Shown one piece after another: positions 1-7,104 of a stretch of 64,000 bases of DNA (position 1 is its first letter; each line of letters starts with the position of its first letter). The stretch is from ENR-C587 sp942493235 (GTDB lineage Bacteria; Bacteroidota; Ignavibacteria; Kapaibacteriales; UBA2268). The notes beneath the pieces were generated by a model. The model was not told where the DNA came from. It did no database searches and worked only from the letters and a program-made list of their open reading frames with translations. A program made the position numbers and the translations under genes. Where the stretch lies: assembly GCA_942493235.1 (NCBI GenBank), contig OW818676.1, positions 620,001 through 684,000 of the forward strand. The letters run 5' to 3'.

Positions 1-212
1 TTAATTTGTTTCAAAAATAATATGAGAAGACCGTATTCTTCTTTGAATGCCAGATTTCTCACTTTTAATGACACGTTAAACCCGAAATTAGTTTAATCCA
101 AATTTTTGTCTATCGGGAATGCACAAATCAAAATTCGTTTGTATCTATAGTTAAAGAGGCTGTAAAAAAACTTTATGTTGCTTATTATAATTTCACACAA
201 TACTTGTTTAAA

Positions 213-335
213 ACTGTCTAAAATTTGTTTTTCTGAACGAAGTGAAGAATCAGGACAAAGCTAAATGTTGATAATACTGATGTCTTCGTTACACTTACAA
301 TGACACTTTGGCAATATTATTAATTTTAGATAGCC
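213..335. repeat. Dispersed TIR element, degenerate copy
   Basis: The ends read CTGTCTAAAATTTG and TTAATTTTAGATAGCC, an imperfect terminal inverted repeat. The core CTGAACGAAGTGAAGAAT is shared with the copies at 25878, 34772 and 48175. There is no coding capacity. It is probably a non-autonomous MITE-like or REP-like element; this copy is the more decayed. Confidence 0.6.
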
Positions 336-355
336 GATTCAATGGAGTTGATAAA

Positions 356-409
356 TAAAAACTGAGGGCATTTGCAATAGATTAGTAGTATTTACACATG
401 TCCTAAAGA
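356..409. repeat. 54 bp dispersed unit, diverged copy
   Basis: The stretch resembles the two near-identical units at 62154 and 62300: it has AAAAACTG at the left, GTAGTATTTACACA in the middle and CCTAAAG at the right. Function is unknown. It is adjacent to, but distinct from, the TIR element at 213-335. Confidence 0.5.
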
Positions 410-472
410 ATTGGGTAGAATTGTTTAAAAAATCCATATTGTATTTTTGCAGGAGTTTTAGACTGCTAATGC

Positions 473-509
473 AAAAGACCTAACAAGCAATTAAGATGTT
501 AGGTCTTTT
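473..509 (-). terminator. Hairpin terminator of the pepF-like gene
   Basis: A perfect 13 bp inverted repeat (AAAAGACCTAACA / TGTTAGGTCTTTT) has an 11 nt loop, 20 bp past the stop codon. The T-run forms part of the stem, so it could terminate in either direction. Confidence 0.75.
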
Positions 510-529
510 GGTGATAATCAAATAAAAAA

Positions 530-2398
530 TTATTTCTTCTCTAATATTTTCTCTAATCTATCAAGATATTTATTGAATTTAGTAATCATTTTCTCAATAG
601 GAGCTGAGGTACTCATATCTACACCGGCATTTTTCAAAGCTTCAATCGGATAGACAGAGCTACCGACACAGATGAAATTATTTAGGTATTTATCTATTGC
701 CGGTTGACCGCCGGTTTTTAGTAATTCTGCAAATGCCTGAGCAGCAGAGAATCCGGTAGCATATTGGAATACATATAAATTATAATGATATAAGTGCGGA
801 ATACGTTCCCAAGATAGACCTTCTTCATAATCGGTTACCATTTCAGGACCCCAATATTTCTGGTATAGGCTTGCAAATAATTCTGTCAATTGGTCTGCAT
901 TAAGGAATTCACCTTTTTCAGCTTTTTCGTGAGTAATTTTCTCAAACTCTGCAAAACGAGTCTGACGGAAGAAAGTTTGCTGAGCGTTACCAAGGAATTT
1001 TTCGATTAATGAAGCTTCTTCTTCAGGAGTTTTTGCATTTGCGATTAGGTAATCTAATAATAATGCTTCATTGGTAGTAGAAGCAACTTCGGCAACGAAT
1101 GTAGCATAATCGCTGTATTGATATGGCTGAGTAGCTTCAGTGAAATATGAGTGCATATTATGACCAACCTCGTGAATCAATGTAAAAACGTCGTCTAAAG
1201 TATTATTCCAATTTAGAAGTATCCATGGGTGAACTCCGCAACCACAACCGTTTGAATATGCACCGCTTCTTTTGCCTGCTGTTTCGACAACGTCAATCCA
1301 GCGATTATCGAAAGAATATTTTACGGCATCAATATATTTCTGTCCGAGTGGGGCAAGAGCTTCTAAAACTAAATCTTTTGCTTCGTCGAAAGAATACTCT
1401 TTGTTAGTTCCCGGCATCAATGTTACATAAGTATCATAAGGGTGAAGTTCATCAAGTTTCAGATACTTTTTCTTGAGACCTGCCCAGCGATGTAAGGATT
1501 TAATATTATCATTAGCTACTTTAACTAAGTTTTCATAGACAGACACAGGAATATTATTCGGATATAAATAGGTCTCTAAAACGCCTTTGAAATTACGAAC
1601 TTTAGATTCAATTACTCTGGTATTTACTCTTCCGTTATAAAGAGTAGAAAAAGTAGATTTTAATTGATTATAGGGTACATAAGTGCCTTTATAAACGTTT
1701 TTACGGTATTCTCTATTATTTGAAAATAGAGCTGATCTATATCTGCCGTGAGAAATATTTACATCATTACCGTTTTCGTCTTTGGTAGTGGGGAAAGGTA
1801 ATTCCGCATCATTAAGTATAGTATATGTTTCTTCTGCTATATCTCCGATAGGAGCAGTCATAGCAAGTAGTTTTTCTGCTTCGGGATTAAGAGTGAATGG
1901 CTTCATTCTAAGCATTGACTCAATAAAGTGCTTATAGGGAGCAAAATCTTTATTAGCTAAGAATGCTTTCATTTTGGTATCGGGTATAGCCATTAGCTCC
2001 GGACTGATAAATGAAGCCGCAGCGAAAACGTCAGCCCCGAGTTTATTAATTCTGTCGTTCTGAGTTTGAGCAGCACCATCATTTAAATCAAGGTCTTTAG
2101 CAAGTGAAGCATAAACAGCAAGTTTGGAATATAATTTCATATTATCCAAATGAAATTTAATAGAATTTAGCAAATCATTTGCTGAATTAGCCATTTTGCC
2201 TTCATATTTTTTATACAGAGGAATAACTGCTTTGAGTTTCTCAAAGTCTTTTTTGAATTCGGAATCATTTTTATAGAAATCACTAAGATTCCATTTATAT
2301 TTATCGGGAACATCGGAGCGTTTGGGTAAATCACTCTGCGAAAATACTTGTGTAGTCATAGTTGCAGCCACAAATAATGTTAATAAAGCTTTTTTCAT
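530..2398 (-). CDS. Secreted M3-family oligoendopeptidase F-like metallopeptidase
   Basis: This is a zinc oligopeptidase of the M3B (PepF) type, which cleaves short peptides. The zinc motif HEVGH sits at residues 409-413, preceded by LLNWNNTLDDVFTL, a stretch typical of oligoendopeptidase F. The start chosen is the Met at 2398. It opens a clear Sec signal peptide (KKALLTLFVAATMTTQVFSQ) and has an AAAGGA ribosome site 7-8 nt upstream. An upstream in-frame Met would bury that signal. The 622-residue length is near the ~600 usual for the family. PepF proteins are usually cytoplasmic, so export is notable; the periplasm or outside is likely. The gene stands alone and diverges from the MqnA-like gene. 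Family assignment is firm; substrate is unknown. Confidence 0.88.
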   Translation of the reverse strand: MKKALLTLFVAATMTTQVFSQSDLPKRSDVPDKYKWNLSDFYKNDSEFKKDFEKLKAVIPLYKKYEGKMANSANDLLNSIKFHLDNMKLYSKLAVYASLAKDLDLNDGAAQTQNDRINKLGADVFAAASFISPELMAIPDTKMKAFLANKDFAPYKHFIESMLRMKPFTLNPEAEKLLAMTAPIGDIAEETYTILNDAELPFPTTKDENGNDVNISHGRYRSALFSNNREYRKNVYKGTYVPYNQLKSTFSTLYNGRVNTRVIESKVRNFKGVLETYLYPNNIPVSVYENLVKVANDNIKSLHRWAGLKKKYLKLDELHPYDTYVTLMPGTNKEYSFDEAKDLVLEALAPLGQKYIDAVKYSFDNRWIDVVETAGKRSGAYSNGCGCGVHPWILLNWNNTLDDVFTLIHEVGHNMHSYFTEATQPYQYSDYATFVAEVASTTNEALLLDYLIANAKTPEEEASLIEKFLGNAQQTFFRQTRFAEFEKITHEKAEKGEFLNADQLTELFASLYQKYWGPEMVTDYEEGLSWERIPHLYHYNLYVFQYATGFSAAQAFAELLKTGGQPAIDKYLNNFICVGSSVYPIEALKNAGVDMSTSAPIEKMITKFNKYLDRLEKILEKK

Positions 2399-2458
2399 TG
2401 TGCACAATCCTTTTGTTAATGTCAATAATAAGAAAATATCAAAATACAAAAATACAAA

Positions 2459-2489
2459 TTGTAATAGTAAAAAAATTACGATATTTTTG
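2459..2489 (+). promoter_or_regulatory. Bacteroidota-type promoter for the MqnA-like gene
   Basis: TTG at 2459-2461, 20 bp, then TATTTTTG at 2482-2489 fits the -33 TTG / -7 TAnnTTTG pattern known for the main Bacteroidota sigma factor. It lies 40 bp before the start codon. The spacing is identical to both promoters before rpsL. Confidence 0.5.
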
Positions 2490-2529
2490 CATACGAAAAA
2501 GATTTATTATAGTTTCAGAATGAGATATT

Positions 2530-3300
2530 ATGCCGATTAGAATAGGTGTTCCTAATAATATACAATACGATTTTCTATTAGAAAATTTCGCACAATTGAA
2601 AGCTCAATATTCTCTGAGCCTAATCAGAGATAGTGAAGATAAAATTTTACAAATGTTTAAAGGTAATCTTTTAGACGCAGTTTTGTTATCTCCTTTAAGT
2701 TACGGAAAGGGGATGCCAGACTCAGACTTCAGAATAATTCCTTCTCATTGCTTAGCATTAGAAAATTACACAGGATTTGCTTCGATATATTTTAACAGAA
2801 ATTCAAATCAATTTAAAACATTAGCGGCAGAGAGCGAGAATAGTTTTCTGACAATTGCATCGCGTATTGTAATGGCAGAGCGTTATAATTCTTTTCCTGA
2901 AATTATTGAGATGAAAGCCGATAAAGTGAAGATGCTTTCTAAATGCGATACGGCTGTTTTGTGGGAGAGAAGTACCGGCGATGAATTCGCTTTAGACCTT
3001 ACCGAGCAGTGGTTTGACACTTATGAGTTCCCTTTGCCAATTGCTATGTGGGTATGCAAAGCCGTAGATTATCCCGAGAATATAGCTCGAATTGTAGAAG
3101 AATTGACTAATTCCGACAAAAAAGAAGAATTAGTTAGCGAGGCTATAGATATTAACGGTTCTAATTATGTACGCGAAGGGGTAATACACAAATATTGGAA
3201 TGAAGATATTGAGAATTCACTTTTTCAAACTTTAGAACTATTGTTTTTATTGCAGATTTATACTGATATTCCGGCAATCAAAGTATTAGATAAAGAATAA
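2530..3300 (+). CDS. MqnA/MqnD-like periplasmic-binding-fold protein, possible chorismate dehydratase
   Basis: The 256-residue protein has the length and layout of the MqnA/DUF178 family, which makes 3-[(1-carboxyvinyl)oxy]benzoate from chorismate in the futalosine route to menaquinone. Matching features are the N-terminal RIGVPNN strand, the LLSPLSYG stretch (compare SSIEYA in MqnA) and DLTEQWFDTYEFPLPIAMWV near residues 155-174 (compare the D-L-x-x-x-W...LPFVFAVW region). There is no signal peptide, so it is cytoplasmic. No other menaquinone gene is nearby, and the identity is low enough that a related solute-binding-like protein is possible. Start: the ATG at 2530, about 40 bp after a good promoter; the ribosome site is weak. 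Confidence 0.55.
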   Translation: MPIRIGVPNNIQYDFLLENFAQLKAQYSLSLIRDSEDKILQMFKGNLLDAVLLSPLSYGKGMPDSDFRIIPSHCLALENYTGFASIYFNRNSNQFKTLAAESENSFLTIASRIVMAERYNSFPEIIEMKADKVKMLSKCDTAVLWERSTGDEFALDLTEQWFDTYEFPLPIAMWVCKAVDYPENIARIVEELTNSDKKEELVSEAIDINGSNYVREGVIHKYWNEDIENSLFQTLELLFLLQIYTDIPAIKVLDKE

Positions 3301-3514
3301 ATTAAATCCAATCTTTGTTTGATTTTGAGAAGGTTTGTTTATTTAGAGATTTATGCCATAAGACGAATCGCCCCCATTCTACACCTTACTTGAAATATCC
3401 GAAACAAATTACGAACAATAAACGTACAATATGACGGTTGTTGTTTAAGTCGTATGATAAGAAAACAAACAGTTTGGTTGCGGATAACAATTATTATAGA
3501 TATAGAGAAAAATT

Positions 3515-3970
3515 ATGGAAGATAGACAAAGAATTGCATCAGAGATATTCAACTCGGGATTTAATTGCACACAAGCAGTATTGAATTCATATCAAGAAGA
3601 TTTTGATTTTGACGAGAAATTCGCCCTTAGTATTTCTACCGGATTCGGTGGCGGAATGGGTAGGCTACAGAAAACTTGTGGAGCAGTTAGCGGTGCTTTT
3701 ATGGTGATTAGTTTATATAATGCTCAGAAATATAAGACAATTCCAGAGCGAAAAACCGAGACATATAAAATGGTTCAGCAATTTCATAAGAGATTTGTCG
3801 AATTAAATAATACTTCGGACTGTTCAGAATTGCTCGGATGTGATTTAAATACCGAAGATGGTCAACTTTATCAAATTGAGAATGATTTAGTTAAAAAGGT
3901 ATGCGAAAAGTGCATAATAGATTCAGTAAAAATATTAGATGAATTGACAGGGTTGACAATTAGTTACTAA
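3515..3970 (+). CDS. C_GCAxxG_C_C family (putative redox) protein
   Basis: This 151-residue cytoplasmic protein belongs to the family named for its conserved cysteines. Visible are Cys18 in GFNCTQAV, the TCGAVSGA core with Cys55, Cys103, Cys109 and the C-terminal pair Cys130/Cys133 (KKVCEKC). A glycine-rich FGGGMGRL precedes the core. Members are thought to be redox-active or metal-binding, but no reaction is established. It is monocistronic, 214 bp after the previous gene and convergent with the next. Family call is good, function unknown. Confidence 0.8.
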   Translation: MEDRQRIASEIFNSGFNCTQAVLNSYQEDFDFDEKFALSISTGFGGGMGRLQKTCGAVSGAFMVISLYNAQKYKTIPERKTETYKMVQQFHKRFVELNNTSDCSELLGCDLNTEDGQLYQIENDLVKKVCEKCIIDSVKILDELTGLTISY

Positions 3971-3985
3971 AAAAATAATAAAATA

Positions 3986-4540
3986 TCAAAAAATATAATA
4001 CTGTGCGGTAATGCCGAAAGTCATATATGTCTTATACTGTGCGATAATATCGAAATTAAGATAGGGTACTATTCGCATTATCTCCGTAGTATTGCTAAAA
4101 ATGGGAATATCGTAACCGGTGCCGAACCTAATCAATAAATTAGCACGATTAGAAACACCTTTGAAATCATCATCTTCATATTGATTATATCTGGCATAAT
4201 TTAGAGAGCTGATAAACCCGATGCCGGGAGCACCCATCAAATAGAAATCTGTATTGAAAAGTTTATGAAAATATAGGGGAAAGCCAATCAAAGTTTCAAA
4301 ATGCGGACCGAACTGAAAATCAGAGAAAAAACCGATACCGTATTTGCCTTTAAATTTTTTTAATTCGTAATTTAAGCCAATGTGCATAGTAGTATAATTA
4401 GTAAAAATAGTAGTTGTACCGATATTTATTCCGGTATAATGTACTAAAGGATTGTCTTTTAACTCTTTGGATTGAACATCGGAGATTATGTTAATCGACA
4501 AAAGTAATAATATTAATAACTTAACTTTGCTCATCATCAT
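3986..4540 (-). CDS. Hypothetical exported protein, small outer-membrane barrel-like
   Basis: I do not recognise a named family. The 184-residue product begins with a Sec signal (KVKLLILLLLSINIISDVQS). It continues with alternating polar/hydrophobic strands rich in Gly, Tyr and Phe (GIGFFSDFQFGPHF, NLLIRFGTGYDI) and ends in YYIF, an aromatic C-terminus typical of outer-membrane beta-barrels. It is short enough for an eight-strand barrel. It converges with the C_GCAxxG gene 15 bp away and diverges from the YARHG gene. Confidence 0.6.
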   Translation of the reverse strand: MMMSKVKLLILLLLSINIISDVQSKELKDNPLVHYTGINIGTTTIFTNYTTMHIGLNYELKKFKGKYGIGFFSDFQFGPHFETLIGFPLYFHKLFNTDFYLMGAPGIGFISSLNYARYNQYEDDDFKGVSNRANLLIRFGTGYDIPIFSNTTEIMRIVPYLNFDIIAQYKTYMTFGITAQYYIF

Positions 4541-4565
4541 TTCAATATAAAAAAAGAAAGAAGTA

Positions 4566-4594
4566 TTGCAAATTGAATTATTTTATTATTTTTG
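4566..4594 (+). promoter_or_regulatory. Putative promoter of the YARHG-domain gene
   Basis: TTG at 4566-4568 and TATTTTTG at 4587-4594 are separated by 18 bp, 29 bp before the ATG. This matches the pattern seen before rpsL. Confidence 0.4.
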
Positions 4595-4623
4595 AAAATA
4601 TTTAGTATAAGTTAGGTACAGCT

Positions 4624-5820
4624 ATGAAAAATCTATTTAAAATAATTGTTATAGTATTTATTGTCAGCTTTATAAATGTTAAAGGAAATGACGGAGCATT
4701 TAATGCTCAAGGCAGCCAGTTAATTCCGATAATGGAGACAGATATTTACTTAACAAAGGAATTGCTATCTATAAAAAGAATTTCACCTACTTATGTGCAG
4801 GTCAATGTGTATTACGAACTATATAATCCCAAAGAGGAGAAAAGTATATTAGTCGGGTTTGAAGCCCCGAGTACTCAGATAGCAATTGAAAATTTAGTTA
4901 ATAATGAGCAACCTAATATTCATGATTTTAAAGTAATGCTAAACGGAGAATATTTAGATTATAAAGTGAATTTAGTAGAAATTGAAAACTACTATCAAAA
5001 CGAAAAATTTATTGAGTTAGATACTTTGATGTCAACTAAAAGCCAATCATACAGAAGTCTATTAGAAAATGAGCCTGCATCATACAATCATGTTTATAAT
5101 TTTATATCAAAGTTTAATAAAGGAAAAAACGTACTCCGCCATAGTTACAAATTTGAAATGTCGAGTAGTGTAGAAGAGCTTTATACATTAGACTATATAC
5201 TAACAGCAGCAAGCAGATGGGCAAATAAGCAGATTGATGATTTTACTTTGATTATTGATATGGGAGAATTTCAATCATTCTATTCAGTAAATGATAATTT
5301 CAAAGATGAAAGCAATTGGGTAATAAATGGATTCGGAAATATGAAAATGGGCGTATTGAATAAAATTGATGCCAATAGAATCGATTCTGCACTTTTTGTT
5401 AATATTCGTCAAGGTTATTTAGTCTATAGCAAGAAGAACTTTATTCCAAGTCAAGAGTTAAGTATTTCTATGCAAAGCCAAGAGCGATGGTTTAATAATC
5501 AAATTGACAATGTAGATGAAGGATATTTAAATAGTTACGGTGAATTTGTATTTGATGCAAAAAAGTATAAATTACCATATTGCTTTGAACAGATAGAATT
5601 TACAAGCAAGTGTATGGACTCTTTATCGTTAAAAATTATAAGAAATTTACCGTATGCTCGCAGGGGATATGTATTCAAAGATAAAAGCATACAAAGCTAT
5701 TATGAGGGTATTGACTGGTACATACCGGACAAAAGGTACATAGTCTATATCAATGATTTGAATGAAAACGAAAAGGAATGGCTAAAGAATTTAAGTATAA
5801 AAAGCGACTCAAAAGAATAG
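4624..5820 (+). CDS. Secreted YARHG-domain protein
   Basis: The 398-residue protein has an N-terminal signal sequence (residues ~1-21). After it comes NDGAFNAQGSQLIPIMETDI, resembling the start of the DUF4424 type of exported bacterial proteins. The C-terminal ~50 residues match the YARHG domain: NLPYARRGYVF, then YYEGIDWYIPD, then LNENEKEWL. YARHG domains are extracellular or periplasmic and found mostly in envelope proteins; no activity is known. The canonical His of YARHG is Arg here. It is single-gene and immediately precedes the ribosomal supercluster, whose promoters begin within 50 bp of its stop. Confidence 0.7.
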   Translation: MKNLFKIIVIVFIVSFINVKGNDGAFNAQGSQLIPIMETDIYLTKELLSIKRISPTYVQVNVYYELYNPKEEKSILVGFEAPSTQIAIENLVNNEQPNIHDFKVMLNGEYLDYKVNLVEIENYYQNEKFIELDTLMSTKSQSYRSLLENEPASYNHVYNFISKFNKGKNVLRHSYKFEMSSSVEELYTLDYILTAASRWANKQIDDFTLIIDMGEFQSFYSVNDNFKDESNWVINGFGNMKMGVLNKIDANRIDSALFVNIRQGYLVYSKKNFIPSQELSISMQSQERWFNNQIDNVDEGYLNSYGEFVFDAKKYKLPYCFEQIEFTSKCMDSLSLKIIRNLPYARRGYVFKDKSIQSYYEGIDWYIPDKRYIVYINDLNENEKEWLKNLSIKSDSKE

Positions 5821-5865
5821 AATCATAAAAATAATACAAAAAAATAAAATAATCAAAAAAAAAGT

Positions 5866-5896
5866 TTGGTTGTGGAAAACTTTTTTCGTACTTTTG
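5866..5896 (+). promoter_or_regulatory. Promoter P1 of the ribosomal supercluster
   Basis: TTG (5866-5868), 20 bp, TACTTTTG (5889-5896) matches TTG-N-TAnnTTTG. It lies 208 bp upstream of rpsL, giving a long leader. Confidence 0.55.
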
Positions 5897-6026
5897 TAAA
5901 CTTATTTAATTAGGGTAAAGCCTAAGCTAAAGAAGAGATAAATAATTATCGAAGCTTGCTTTTAATAAGCGGAATCGTGCTGAAATATAAAAAACAGAAT
6001 TATTTTTCGTTTTTTTAATTTATTTC

Positions 6027-6057
6027 TTGCTTAATAAAAATAATTATGTTATTTTTG
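6027..6057 (+). promoter_or_regulatory. Promoter P2 of the ribosomal supercluster
   Basis: TTG (6027-6029), 20 bp, TATTTTTG (6050-6057): the same spacing as P1, 47 bp before the rpsL start. Tandem promoters are common before ribosomal operons. Confidence 0.6.
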
Positions 6058-6104
6058 TAAGCTCTAAACTAATATATTTTTAGATATTTTGATGGAGAAG
6101 TCGA

Positions 6105-6509
6105 GTGCCGACAATAAGTCAGTTAATAAGAAAGCCAAGAAAACAGATAAGACTAAAAAGTAAATCTGCGGCTTTGAATTCATGCCCTCAAAGAAGAGGC
6201 GTGTGTACGAGAGTATATACAACTACTCCTAAAAAGCCGAATTCCGCTTTAAGAAAAGTAGCTCGTGTACGTTTGACATCAGGATTTGAAGTAACTTCAT
6301 ATATTCCAGGTGAAGGTCATAACTTGCAGGAACACTCAATAGTATTTATTCGCGGTGGCAGAGTTAAAGATTTACCGGGTGTAAGATATCATATCATCCG
6401 TGGGACAGCAGATACACAAGGTGTAGATGGTCGTCGTCAAGGCAGATCCAAATATGGAGCTAAGAGACCAAAAGCCGGTGCTGCAGCAAAACCAGCCGGT
6501 AAAAAATAA
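6105..6509 (+). CDS. rpsL: 30S ribosomal protein S12
   Basis: S12 sits in the decoding centre of the small subunit. The hallmark segments TTPKKPNSALRKVARVRLTS (which holds the lysine linked to streptomycin response), GEGHNLQEHS and RVKDLPGVRYH are all present with the usual Lys residues, so no resistance-type change is visible. The GTG start at 6105 is set by GGAG 7 nt upstream; an ATG at 6092 is out of frame. The 134 residues include a short Ala/Lys-rich tail. It is the first gene of the long operon and is not preceded by rpoBC. Confidence 0.97.
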   Translation: MPTISQLIRKPRKQIRLKSKSAALNSCPQRRGVCTRVYTTTPKKPNSALRKVARVRLTSGFEVTSYIPGEGHNLQEHSIVFIRGGRVKDLPGVRYHIIRGTADTQGVDGRRQGRSKYGAKRPKAGAAAKPAGKK

Positions 6510-6549
6510 TTTGTTTGTTAATTATAGTAAAAAATAAAAAGAATAGACA

Positions 6550-7017
6550 ATGAGAAAGAAAAGAGCAGAAAAAAGACGCGTAGCACCAGACCCGAAATTC
6601 GGTGATGTTATTGTATCAAAATTTATCAATAATATCATGTATGAGGGTAAGAAAAGCACTGCAAGAACATTAGTATATGATGCGTTCGCACTCATCGGTG
6701 AAAAGACCGGTAAAGAGCCATTAGAAGTGTTCAGAAAAGCATTGCAGAATGTAGCTCCTTCGCTTGAAGTTCGTTCAAGAAGAGTTGGTGGTGCCACTTA
6801 CCAAGTTCCTGTCGATGTAAGAGAAGATAGAAGAATCGCATTGGCAATTAGATGGATAAAAAATTATGCATCGAGCCGTCGTGATAAATCAATGGCTGGT
6901 AAATTAGCTGCAGAGCTAATCGCCGCTTCAAACAATGAAGGTTCTTCAGTTAAAAAACGTGAAGATACTCATAGAATGGCAGAAGCAAACAAAGCATTTG
7001 CTCATTTTAAATGGTAA
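6550..7017 (+). CDS. rpsG: 30S ribosomal protein S7
   Basis: S7 nucleates assembly of the 30S head and contacts E-site tRNA. It is 155 residues, the normal size, with the basic N-terminus RKKRAEKRRVAPDPKFGD and the GGATYQVPVDVREDRR stretch typical of S7. It lies 40 bp after rpsL in the canonical str order. Confidence 0.97.
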   Translation: MRKKRAEKRRVAPDPKFGDVIVSKFINNIMYEGKKSTARTLVYDAFALIGEKTGKEPLEVFRKALQNVAPSLEVRSRRVGGATYQVPVDVREDRRIALAIRWIKNYASSRRDKSMAGKLAAELIAASNNEGSSVKKREDTHRMAEANKAFAHFKW

Positions 7018-7104
7018 TTCCATTTTGAAATTAATAATAAAGTTAGCAATGATAAATATCATTATAACGGTTCGTTCTTTGTCAATTGATTTGCTGAAAA
7101 GATT

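Larger units (their letters stand above)
1..472. other. Intergenic region with repeat remnants
   Basis: No gene is supported here. All frames are short, and a 23-codon open stretch ending at base 1 on the minus strand has a stop just upstream. The region holds a degenerate copy of the ~130 bp inverted-repeat element (about 213-335) and a diverged copy of the 54 bp unit (about 356-409) whose better copies lie near 62.2 kb. Confidence 0.6.

Noticed and set aside
1..70. Truncated gene end at the left edge (a TAA at bases 3-1, minus strand)
   Set aside because: An in-frame stop occurs after only ~23 codons upstream, so there is no support for a real coding tail.
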